This document shows, piece after piece, positions 8,056 through 17,056 of a stretch of DNA of 20,000 bases. The notes beneath the pieces were generated by a model that worked only from the letters and a program-made list of their open reading frames with translations, was not told where the DNA came from and ran no database searches. Source of the DNA: Spirogloea muscicola (Eukaryota; Streptophyta; Zygnematophyceae; Spirogloeales; Spirogloeaceae). Position 1 is the stretch's first letter; each line of letters opens with the position of its first letter. Location: NCBI GenBank assembly GCA_009602725.1, contig WELB01000016.1:121766-141765 (forward strand). The letters run 5' to 3'. The translations under genes and the position numbers were made by a program.

Positions 8056-8509
8056 TGAGAGGAAGAAGGAGAGGCACTACAATGACCACCCCAGGGGCGA
8101 CCACTTCTCCCCATGCGCCATGGACATCTACGGCGGCTACGGAACGAAGTGGTCTTCCCTCCTCCATCGCCTGGCACTGCATGTCGATGCCCGCCGACGT
8201 AGTCGGGCGGGTAGCTTGGGGCATTCAAGCGTCCCGCAAGCCATCGTTGCACGCTATACATTGCGGCTATCATTGAGTCTACAGCGCTCCCAGGCACTCG
8301 CGATACACCAGCGTGCTGGTCGTGCATTAGCACAGGCTATTGGCTTCCGTGGTGGTGGTTTGGCGCCTCAGCTTAGCTTGTCAGATATGCATGTGCTCAC
8401 TCGGGGATATTAATGTCCCCCTTAGCCAGCTCATTACCCAGTTAACAGGTCATTTGTAAGGCTTGAATTGGCCTCCCTTTCAATTTCATGCGCACCGCGC
8501 GCCTTCTCT
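8056..8509 (+). mobile_element. 5'-truncated LINE copy inserted in the right arm
   Basis: A plus-strand frame from about 8120 to 8413 ends SDMHVLTRGY and contains YTLRLSLSLQRSQALAIHQR followed by AGRAL, matching the C-terminus of the LINE at 4732-5428. A roughly 95-base 3' UTR follows, shared with 3562-3632. Imperfect duplications of about 14 bases flank the copy. It is absent from the left arm and therefore inserted after, or independently of, the inverted duplication. No polymerase domain is left. Confidence 0.7.
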
Positions 8510-8714
8510 CTACCAAGCTCGAGTTTGTGCTCCGGTCTTAGGCCTTCTAGGAAGTTTCTTGTCTGCCTTGCTGTTGTTTGGAGGGATGGGTTAGCGTGCC
8601 GTCCTGCTTGCCGTCCTGCTTGCTCGCTTGCTGGTGGCCACCAGTTTTGCGGTGTCTTGCAATCCAGTGTGGAGGCGTGGTATGCTGACCAGTGGAACCT
8701 GATTTGATCACTCA
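8510..8714 (+). mobile_element. Leader of the gypsy-type element (right arm)
   Basis: This is non-coding sequence upstream of the gag start at 8715, mirrored at 5604-5800. It includes a short repeat CCGTCCTGCTTG at about 8599-8622 that is not duplicated in the left arm. The element's own LTR and primer site could not be identified. Confidence 0.5.
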
Positions 8715-9760
8715 ATGCCTCCCCTGGAAGGCATGGAGTCGGAAACTCCAGTGCGCGCCCCAGTCCTTTTCGGCCAGCTTAACCGGCTGCACTGGAGGAA
8801 ATGGTCAAAGAGTTGGCACAGCTCCGGACGGCCATTGCCAAGAGGGCCTGTCGCCGGAGGACTTGCGCCGAGTCGAACTTCTCACAGAGCATCTGGAGGC
8901 AGCAATGGCTGTCATGGACCCTGCCTCCCTCGCCCTGCTGGGGGCGATGTGCGAGGAGGTGCAAGCCCCGCCCCGCTCGGCTGGCTCACTACCAGCGATC
9001 GACGGCTCAGGAGGGCCAGGGCCCAGGTGTATGGGTTGCACGGAGCCCAGGTGCACGGATTGCACCAAGGCCAGAGCCAGGCGAACACACTTCATGGGGT
9101 GTGTCGCCCGTCCGTGCATGGGTTGCACGGGCCCAGGTGCATGGGTTGCACCAAGGCCAGAGCCAGGCGATCACCCTTCATAGGTTGGGTCGCCCGTCCG
9201 CACCCCAGAAGTATTCTGGCCAGATGGAGCGTGGGGAGCCTCCAAGTCTGGCTGGACGAGATCACAGATAGGTTCGTGCAATGTGGCACGGACGAGGGGG
9301 CAAGACTGGGTCTTGCCGCTGCACACCTTACCGGCGAGCCTCACCAGTTGTGGAAATCCGTGAAGAAAAGCTCCACTCCTGAGACGTACAACACATGGGA
9401 GTTTGCTCGACGTCTTTGGCCGCTGTGTTTGGTCAGGTCCACATACGCAAGCTGGGGGCTGGCGTGGACCCCATCACGACGGAGGCATTTATTTCCCTGC
9501 AATGCTGGCGCATGCGCGCAAGCTTACAGCTTTGCTTTGTCACCCTTTGAACAAGCGCTCTCTTGCTGAAGCGGGCGTTCCTTCTCACCAAGCTCTGGTA
9601 GCTCGGAAGAAGGCGAGGCCCACCGTGGGGCCGACCTCCAGTCTCGCCGGGCGCTCGAGGAATATGGCACGGAGCCACATGGTTGCTTTCGCTGCGGCGA
9701 CTGGCACCATCGTATTGCAGGGCTCTCGGGCCTTCTACCTCTCGGCCGGCTCTTTTCGGG
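8715..9760 (+). pseudogene. Ty3/gypsy-type gag pseudogene with decayed zinc knuckle
   Basis: The start MPPLEGMESETPVRAPV is shared with the left arm. After frameshifts, a probable coiled coil (EGLSPEDLRRVELLTEHLEA, about 8849-8908) is followed by a minisatellite. A gag core follows (VWLDEITDRF, AAAHLTGEPHQLW, then WEFARRL, about 9245-9420) that fits the retrotransposon gag pattern of a W-L helix, a hydrophobic helix and a W-x-F segment. Near 9684-9716 HGCFRCGDWHHR resembles a CCHC zinc knuckle that lacks the last Cys. Several frames are needed, so the copy is dead. Confidence 0.65.
9021..9203 (+). repeat. Minisatellite within the gypsy-type gag
   Basis: The block TGCACCAAGGCCAGAGCCAGG begins at 9061 and again at 9147, an 86-base period covering about two units. 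Within it a shorter motif CCCAGGTGCATGGGTTGCAC occurs three times (about 9022, 9046, 9132). One reading frame would give repeated CMGCT/CTDCT, but no frame stays open across the gag, so coding meaning is doubtful. Confidence 0.75.
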
Positions 9761-9966
9761 CGGGCGGGACAAGAGCAATGCCATGGGCACGTGTGAGTAC
9801 CCTGCCCAAGCCTCGATGTATGAACCGACAAGCTGTCTGTAAGTTGTCTGACCTCGTTGGCCAGGCGGGCCCGCAATTGGACGTACCAGTCGTACGCTCA
9901 ATCTCTGCTCTCTTGCAAACTCTGAAGGCTGGTGGGCCTCTACTTGTGTGAGTTGTTCGCGCTGAC

Positions 9967-10310
9967 TTGCACGTTGCAGTGAACATGTACCTGAGTTGGC
10001 CTTCTCGTCGTCGGCCCGAAGACATGGTGTGCTGCATTGTGCCTTACAGGTGCAACGTGATCCGTCGACCTCCACGTGGGATGTCGCTGCTATGCTCGTA
10101 TACTGCCGGACACCAGCTCCTACTGCATGGCGGTGATGGTTCTCAGGAGAGGCCGCACCCGGCGAGACTGCTAGTCTATGTCGCTCAGACCTCAGTTCTT
10201 CAAACTGTTCACGTGGTACAAACAATGCTTTTTGAGGGGCTGGTTGTTGATGCACCGACTAGGATCCTCATGGACTTAAGGGCCACAGCGTCCTTTGTCG
10301 ATAAGAAGAT
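9967..10310 (+). pseudogene. Decayed gypsy-type aspartic protease region
   Basis: The plus frame contains GLVVDAPTRILMDLRATASF then VDKK (about 10240-10308). Its layout matches the retrotransposon aspartic protease motif, where D-S/T-G-A is followed by hydroxyl-rich residues and SFV. Here the active-site triad reads D-L-R, so catalysis is lost. It lies downstream of gag in the expected gag-protease order. No reverse transcriptase, RNase H or integrase follows: the element breaks off before the DDT-domain gene. Confidence 0.6.
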
Positions 10311-10596
10311 TGTGTGGGCCACCTCTTGCTTTCAAGGAGCTGGCAGCACTTTGTGGCCACCTGTGAAGTGTTATCGACAAAACGAGCTGCAACACCCTAC
10401 CAAATCCCGGTTGTTCCACCTAATGGCTACCACTTTACCTGTCTCAGGGCCTAAGCAAATACAAATATAGGAGCAAGCCGCCATTGCACCTTCCTGCCGG
10501 ATAAGGCACTCAGCACAGAAAATTGGGGCAACATATAATGACTGTACACAAGGAGGTGAGGACTGCTCCAAATTCGAGAACAAATAGAGGCTGCCA
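10311..10596. other. Region between the retroelement and the DDT-domain gene 3' end
   Basis: No gene is supported. It should contain the 3' UTR of the minus-strand DDT-domain gene, yet no TTACA (TGTAA on the minus strand) is visible within it. The retroelement remnant may extend into it. Confidence 0.5.
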
Positions 10597-11867
10597 TTAT
10601 GTCCGCTTGATGCCATTTGCATGGCTGTCCTGGGGCCGCTGAGCATTATCAGTAAAACCGCCGAAGTAGTCATCACCGTCATCCTCACTATACTCCCTCT
10701 CCGGCTCATTTTCCGCTTCCTCCACATAGGTCTCTCTGCCTACATCGGTATTCCGAAGCCGTTCCCCTTCTCTCCCCTCAAAGACCCGATGATCAGCGTC
10801 CGAAGTGTCCGGCCTGTCCATCACGTCCTCATCTCCAGGTGAGCCATGCGATGCTTCACGGTTCAGGTCAAGCATAGTCCTCCTTTGTTGTGCAGCTGCA
10901 GCTGATGGACTTCGGGACCTGGGCTTCCTCTTCCTTTGACTGAGATGGTCGCGTCCTCTTGAGCTATGCTTGCTGTCGCCTGCCCCGCTGTTCTCTGCCA
11001 GACCATTCAGATCATCATAGCCTGCATCCGAGTCATTGACGCCTCCTGCCTCGTCTGAGACATCCGCAGACAATCTCTCGTCGTAAGCTCGATGCCGTTC
11101 AGCAGGCTTGTCACCTCCTTCTTCACTGTCCTCCTCCTCTCCAGATTTCTGTATCTCATTGCTTGTTGAAGGTCCTCTTGTATTGCTGGCTCGCTTTGCA
11201 GTCATCCTAGTTCTTCGCTGCCGATCTTGGCCCTCATCGCTTTCAGCTTCATCCTCGCTCCCATTCCCAAACTTACTGTAGTCCACATGGCTTTTTGTAG
11301 CTCTGCTGCTCCGCCTCACCGCTGATGGTGCCTCGTCGTCGTCATCGTCCGGCCACCTCCTCCTCCTCGCCTCTGACCTGCGAGGCCTGCCTGCAGTACT
11401 AGCTGCAGACTTCAGTCTGCTTTCACGGTAGTCCTCATCGTCATTGTGATCAAGTAGGCCCCCATCATTGTCGTCGTCCTCATCATCGGGTCGAAGCTCA
11501 TCCTCTTCACGGTAGTCATTGTCACCCTCGTCCCTCTCGCTGCCCCTTTCGTCATCCTCGTCACTATCGAGCGTCCTCTTCATCCTCCTCTGTGCCAGGT
11601 ACTCGTCGCTGTACACGACCTCTCCCTCAATCTCATCGTCACTGCAAGGCTCGTCATCATCATCCAGGACTTGTGCTGAAGGCACAGTGTCGGCATACCG
11701 CTGCGGAAGCCTGCTCTGCCTGGCAGCTGCTGTGTCTGCTCTAACAGCCCCTTCGGAAGCAGCAACATCGTCCTCGCACGCTGCTGCTGCAGAATGGTCA
11801 GCTCCTCGCAGGGCCATACGCATCTCCCTTGTCAGCCTTGGCGGTTGGTTGTCAGAATACTCTTCCC
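10597..11867 (-). other. Last exon of the DDR4-like gene: low-complexity acidic tail
   Basis: This single 1,271-base exon codes for about 422 residues. Runs such as DDDDDE and EEEDSEE alternate with basic clusters (SEARRRRW, RKRKPRSRS). A motif RRSSRATKSHVDYSKFG resembles the RRDRKPVDYTF just upstream of the tail, suggesting an old internal duplication of a VDY motif. Such tails are typical of histone-binding or chaperone-like disordered regions. Confidence 0.7.
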
Positions 11868-14800
11868 CTATCACAGCAGCTTCACCAGCCCTAGAAAAGG
11901 ACCGGCCCTGTCGGCCACTGCAGCAGGAGGCAAAATGAGCAACATCAGCTATGCAGCAGTTGTCTCTGCTGATTGCATACCTTGTTAAGCTGCTTATGTA
12001 GCAATGCCATTGGACATCGAACAAGGTGCACATGAAAGTGCTACAGGTGCTTTGCAAGGACTGTAGGCTGGCAATGAGTATGTTTTGCACAGTGTTTGTG
12101 GCTCGAAAGCCCTACAACTTACTTGGACAATCTTGGAAGGTTGTTGCTGGCTGGATTGATCTTAAGAGCGCTGCTGATGGCTTTGTCGTAACCATCTGCA
12201 TCTCAATCGGTGGTGGCCCAAGCCCAACAAGCATATCAGCACCTTAAAACCAACAGCATATGCTGACTAGGTAGAGCTAGATGGCAGAGCAAAAGAGCGA
12301 AGCAGTGCATCCAAAATATTTAACCTCAGGCTTCACACGCCGAGGGCAGTGACTATAAGTAGGAGGACATAGGCATGCTGGGAACATAGAAGCAAATCTG
12401 CAGTGGCAACAGCAAGAAGCATGAAGCTGACCAAATGTGTAATCCACTGGCTTCCTGTCACGGCGTGAGCGGCCAGCGGCCAAGCCAGAGTTGATGATGT
12501 TGCTCAAATTAGCCGCCAATCGTTCTTGCCGCTTTAGGATCTTCTCGCGCCGCTGCAAATAGTGGACCAGTAGCATGGTCAGGTGATTGCATTCTCAACT
12601 TCCTCAGCGCCAATGCATCTCACTGCTGCTAATATATACACAATCCGAAAAAGGGCCATGTGCATGTCCTGCATCATACTGGTATTCAATGACTACTGAC
12701 CTGTTGTATTTCCTCCAGCTCAGGTAGTATCTCATTGTTAATAAGCTTAGCCAGCCTTACATCTCCTCGCTGCTGACTGGTGCTTAACCTCTCCTGCACA
12801 ATCCTGCACATGCCATCAATGTGCTGCACTAGACAACTAGTGAGGAAGTTCCTTCCCACAAAGCCATATGCTGACATGATACTAGCACAGGATGGTGGAC
12901 TAAGCATGGCAGTACAAGTCAACAACAGGAGCATCTCCTGCCCATCTTGCAAAGCGCAGTACGTTATGCTGTATGACAGGAGTGACGTACCCCTAGCTCC
13001 TGGAACTCTTCATACTTGGTTGCCATCAGTTCCCAGTCACCTGTTTTGGGCATTGTTGCCTTCCGTCCAACAGTCTTTGACTTGGTTGACGAAGGCTTCT
13101 CGCGGTAAAGCCTCTGACCTACAGAGGCGTCATTCTCAAACCTGCACAAGCGGCGAATACAGTCAGAGGTCTGCTGGGCTGGTGTTCTGCAAAAGGTGAT
13201 CAAAATGGCATGCAGTTATGCCAGACGTGAAGCTGGTATATTGTTGAGGTGTGTGATTACCACCTTACCAGTATTCTGCGCCTTGCGAATCTACTGCAAG
13301 GCTGTCCAGTCGGAACTCTGACAAAGGAACCCCATGCTTCATTGAGTCATCCACAAAGTCTCTCATATCATCTTGCTGTATAACAGGACAACCAGAATAC
13401 GCAGTCTGCATACTGAGCCAATGTGCCAAGATTGGCCGAACAGGAAGACTCCTTTTAAACGAGCTGATAATATAAATTCTGAGACTAGAGATGCATGAAA
13501 GTGACTCTGGCTTGTGCAATAGCATTTTTGCGCGTCGTGTCAGTCAATGGCAATGGCTGGCACCAATACAGGTCAAGTTGGAGGCTGTACATCAAGTCGC
13601 ATTTCACAGACTGCTCTCAGAATCTGTACACGAGCAGAGGGTTCCAGAGAGTCGTACTCTTCAGCTTCCAACCTGTGGTCTTGTCAAAGCGTGTGAATCA
13701 GACAGCCAACCTTCACAATCCACATTCTCGTGGATCTGATGCCCTCATGAACCTATATGTCAGCTATGCGGTGTACCTTACAACATTGCAATAAGCAAGA
13801 GGATAGCAGACTGACCCGCTGGGTGGATTCAGTGGGCATTCCCCCTCTGCAACCTGCAGCGACAATTACTGTATGAAAAGACAAGCAGTACCAGAAGGAC
13901 AGCAAGAAGACACGGAAATAGATAGTTTCATCTTCACACAATGGAGCTGGCATGGAGCTAGCTACTGATCCTGTCATTGATAAAATGCCTAGCCCTGCCG
14001 TGTAATGTAAAGATAATGCCAAACTACGAGAATATGCATGAAAAGGACATGTCCAGGAGCATGTGTGCTGATCTAGATGTGACTCACTCCATGCCACCTG
14101 TTTCTCAGCTTTCGGCAAAGTACAGCAGCCCAAGTAGTCCTGTCCACTGGTGGTCGAGATACTGGTGGAATCGCCTGCTCTCAACAGGTAATGGCAGAAC
14201 AGCAATGATGGATGCATGAACCACTCATGCACGTCAACTTATTGAACATATCGCAGCTCGTTCACAGCCTCCAACAAATACAAGCTACTGCGAAGATGTC
14301 AAACTGCAACTGACATAGACTCTGCTAGCCCAGCACTGACTGGATCTGGTATAGGGTGACAGACCAATGATCCAACAGAGCGATGCTTGACCCTTAAGGT
14401 TGAGACAAGCTCCATAGCACTGACAAGGCTTGGTCCTTGTTACGCAAGCCACGTATATGAGCAGATTGACTGAAGACATTTGTTCACTTCAAGAGTAGGT
14501 GTCCAGCAAGCATGTACCTTCAAGAGGGCTACATGGATGTCTTTGAGCACGTTCCCTAGGGTTGGATTCAGCAAAGCGGTCTCCAGCTCCTCAGCAGAAA
14601 AGTCCACACCAAGCTTCAACACCTTCCTGAAGACCTGTTCATGAGACACCCAAGCATCCACATGACCTTGCCAGCAATAATGAGGGAATTGGTTCAGATT
14701 GATAACACTCTTCACAGCAAGAGTACATCCGGCCCCAATGCGCTGCTCATACTGAGCATGCATCTTCCAGCTGACCACACATACAAGGCTTCAGCAGGTG

Positions 14801-15383
14801 CTGAGTATGGACAACCTTAATAGGGTAGTATTGTTGGCAAAGAGACGTACCCTGCTGCTAGAAAGCTACGCTGAAAGGACACTAGTCCATGTCTCAGTGC
14901 ACTTGTTCAAGGGGATGATTGAGTCAACAGGACATGAGAAGGTATGAGAGAACCCTAATCTGATAACCCCTTTCTTTTAGGGTACACTTCTGGTTGCAGC
15001 CTCTCTGTGCTTTGCATTGCAGAACCTTTCCATCAAGGGTGTCAATGAAGGCCAGGCGTGAAGCGAATGTCAGGTATACGACTAAAGTAATGACTGTAGT
15101 GAATACAGGGGGTACAAAGTCTCACCCTCACAAAGTCAAAGATTGATGCGAGCTCCCACGTGCTCCGCAGCACTTTGATTGCCGGCGGCGCATCTGCGGC
15201 TGACTGTATGGGACTTGCCGCATGTCGAGCTGGCTGATCCGAGGAGCTGTATCGCGTGAAGCTCTTCCGACTGCGACGTACCGTTTCTGTGTAGACTGGC
15301 GCGGCAGCTCTTGCGGGCCTTGTCCGAGTCGATCGGCTGGCTGGCACGTCAACCTCGTCGTCCTCAGAGGACGCCGCAGCCAT
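10597..15383 (-). CDS. DDR4: DDT-domain chromatin protein, DDR4-like, ten exons
   Basis: The exons, in coding order, are 15126-15383, 14518-14634, 14088-14174, 13816-13853, 13591-13672, 13269-13375, 12991-13141, 12701-12793, 12432-12552 and 10597-11867; all junctions are GT-AG and phases agree, giving 774 residues. The DDT domain (about 70-125) reads LRSTWELASIFDFVR, VLKLGVDFSAEELETALL, then DIHVALLK. Downstream blocks IPPVSRP...WAAVLCRKL, VAEGECPL, ILRAVCEMR, LSEFRLDSL, GQRLYREK, WELMATKYEEFQEL and RDRKPVDYTF follow the order of plant DDR4-type proteins, which associate with ISWI remodellers. A role in nuclear chromatin remodelling is inferred from the family. The last exon codes for a tail of over 400 residues with Asp/Glu runs, Arg-rich patches, GRPRR and RKRKPRSRS (AT-hook or NLS-like). 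The ATG at 15383 is the first in a frame open far upstream. Confidence 0.88.
11868..12431 (-). other. Intron 9 of the DDR4-like gene
   Basis: This 564-base phase-1 intron runs from GTCAGC to TAG. Nothing else is recognised in it. Confidence 0.7.
14635..15125 (-). other. Intron 1 of the DDR4-like gene
   Basis: This 491-base phase-0 intron runs from GTGAGA to CAG and splits the DDT domain between FDFVR and VFRKVLKL. No other feature is seen in it. Confidence 0.75.
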
Positions 15384-16195
15384 CTCCAGGATGCCTCTCA
15401 GGCTGAGGCTCCACCGAGCTTCCGTCAAGGGCGCGCTCAGGAGGGGCCAATGTGGCGAGCAACCGGCCCCTCTCGCCCCGCACGCTATGCCCAGAGCTCC
15501 GCCGCCTGCAGGATCCGGCTCGTGCGGCAGCGGCCCCGCCGGCCCCGCTCCTCCGGCGCATGCGCGGCGGCCGCGGCGACCAGAGCGNCGGCGGCGGTGG
15601 CGGCGGCAGCGGCGGTGGCGGCGCCGGGGAGGGTCCGCGGTCGCCGTTTCTGCGGAGCTCGCGGCGATGGCGGAGGCGATGGAGGACAAGGCGAAGTGGA
15701 GAGCTTTTCCAAAAGTGGGCGCCGGCTCCAGCCTGCGCCTGACCTCCCTCCCCTCCGGAGCAACCCTCTCTCTCCGCTGCCTGCAGACAGCTCTGATTTG
15801 AGCCCCTCCCTCGACGAAGCCTGGCCCCTCCCTTCCTCAGCCCCGCTCCACAACGGCTGTCCGACGTGACGCGACGACGGCGAGGACATGCGCCGCCGCA
15901 CGGTCGTTCCGGACCCAGCCGCCGTCTCGTCTACTTCCACCGTCGCCGGCCGGTGGCCAACGGCGCGAGCCAAACGCGGACATCGTTGGGGAGCCGTTCC
16001 TTCTGAACAAGTAGCTCTTCCAGGAGGGAGGCGCGCTGTGCGCTTTGAAAGAACGGCCAAACCGAGCCAATGCCAAGCCCAGGCCAAAAGCTAGGGCGAC
16101 TGATAGGGAGGCGGTGGCAAAAGAAGGCGGTCGCTCCGAAAGACCATCCCAAGAGACCAGGCATGGGCAAGGGTCAAAAGGGAAAACCCAACCCA
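15384..16195. promoter_or_regulatory. GC-rich divergent promoter region
   Basis: About 800 bases lie between the DDR4-like start (minus) and a TATA box for the small plus-strand gene. The part 15480-15660 is extremely GC-rich with GGC repeats and an undetermined base (n) at 15588. Open frames run through on both strands, but their translations are low-complexity Ala/Arg/Pro. A short gene starting at 15667 (MAEAMEDKAKWRAFPK) cannot be excluded. It probably carries the DDR4-like 5' UTR and a CpG-island-like promoter. Confidence 0.5.
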
Positions 16196-16201
16196 TATAA
16201 A
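16196..16201 (+). promoter_or_regulatory. TATA box
   Basis: TATAAA in the context CCCATATAAACGCAG, a good eukaryotic TATA box. Transcription would start about 25-35 bases downstream (about 16225-16235), upstream of the small open frame at 16453. Confidence 0.55.
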
Positions 16202-16452
16202 CGCAGACCGCTCAGTAGAACGATGGAGAGACGAGGGGGGCGGACCCTCCGAAACAGGAAAGCTCCTCTCCTTAGCTTCTACTTGTCTTCGATTGCAGCA
16301 AGCGAACGCACGTCCGCCCTGCACCTCACGGTCACCACTTTCTTTGAATTCTATTGCAGCTTGCTTGTACGTGGCCCGGCCCTGGATGTGCCAGCGGTCT
16401 GGCTCATTGGCATCGTCTTGGGGTCTTGATTGTCCAGCCACCCGTCACGGAC

Positions 16453-16626
16453 ATGCAGGCCGCAACCTCAGCATCAAGAGCTAGCGTGACCGTACAAGGA
16501 TTTGTGCCCCTAGAAAAATGGGATGAGAAAGTGGAGCAACAGCATAGCAAAGGACCAGAGGCGAAGCTCCGCTACTCAAAATATCGTGCACATGCAGGTC
16601 CATATTACTTGAATGTTGCGGAGTGA
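16453..16626 (+). CDS. Small protein of unknown function (57 residues or longer)
   Basis: The ATG at 16453 begins MQAATSASRASVTVQGFVPL and the frame ends PYYLNVAE at 16626. The composition is balanced and soluble, with charged residues and several aromatic residues; the start resembles a short organelle-targeting peptide. I do not recognise the family. The frame is open upstream to an in-frame ATG at 16354, and a 5' exon elsewhere in 16225-16440 is possible because pyrimidine tracts with CAG occur at about 16290 and 16358. A TATA box lies 257 bases upstream and AATAAA at about 16791 downstream. It could be the last exon of a larger gene. Confidence 0.4.
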   Translation: MQAATSASRASVTVQGFVPLEKWDEKVEQQHSKGPEAKLRYSKYRAHAGPYYLNVAE

Positions 16627-16975
16627 TCAGCTACTCTTAGTTGGCGAAAGCTATTGAGCATTGATATAGGCGGCATCGCCATTGCTTTAGCTGCTAAGCT
16701 CTGGTGCTAAAAGTTGTCCCTCTTGAGGTTTTGCTTTGTGGACACGGCGAGTGAGTGTGGCCCCAACCTTATTGAGGGCTGTAGGCCCTGAATAAAATAT
16801 TCAAAAACCCATAGCCCCTGACCTGGGAACACATTTCCTACTAAGAAAGCCCCTGTTCAATGAGGAACAAACGGTGACCTTGACTTCGGCAGGATGGTGG
16901 GTTGATATGACTAACCGAAAGGGTTGGGAACCTGGGGTATAACTGCATGAGAGGGAGGGCACAACATAACAGCTG
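16627..16975. other. Intergenic region, 3' side of two converging genes
   Basis: No gene is seen. GGGCTGTAGGCCC (about 16768-16780), a short near-palindrome, and AATAAA (about 16791) could mark the end of the small plus-strand gene. Confidence 0.4.
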
Positions 16976-16980
16976 TTACA
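16976..16980 (-). terminator. Green-algal poly(A) signal TGTAA
   Basis: TGTAA on the minus strand, 77 bases past the stop codon at 17057. TGTAA is the canonical chlorophyte polyadenylation signal, and its position supports both the gene end and the taxonomic placement. Confidence 0.65.
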
Positions 16981-17056
16981 CTCCAGAATGCAATGCAAAG
17001 AATGAGCTACCACTCGCTGCATGCTCATGTCAGACCACTCTCTCACAAGCCAAGCA

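Larger units (their letters stand above)
5429..8887. repeat. Composite inverted repeat of about 3.5 kb (nested palindrome)
   Basis: The left arm 5429-6893 is the reverse complement of the right arm 6954-8887. The centre (6894-6953) is 60 bases, flanked on both sides by GGATCC next to AAACT/AGTTT. The right arm is longer because of a LINE insertion at about 8056-8509. The left arm alone has an extra 12 bp near 6030. By eye the arms differ at a few percent of positions plus small indels. Each arm contains, from outside in: the start of a gypsy-type gag and its leader, a copia LTR, a primer binding site, copia gag and a copia integrase piece. Each arm also contains its own smaller inverted repeat. 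Confidence 0.85.

Noticed and set aside
9001-9210. A CRISPR-like array in the short repeats of the gag region
   Set aside because: The repeats are contiguous and of mixed period, with no unique spacers of constant length, and the window is plainly eukaryotic.
9524-10255. A 243-codon minus-strand open frame
   Set aside because: It is antisense to the plus-strand gypsy-type gag and protease remnant, which has recognisable motifs. The minus translation is low-information.
13753-14232. A 159-codon minus-strand open frame
   Set aside because: It overlaps two true exons of the DDR4-like gene in another frame; the motifs AIPPVSRP and VAEGECPL lie in the spliced frame instead.
15222-15869. Long plus-strand and minus-strand open frames over the GC-rich island
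   Set aside because: Translations are Ala/Arg/Pro low-complexity. On the minus strand only the part from the ATG at 15383 has support from the DDT-domain gene.
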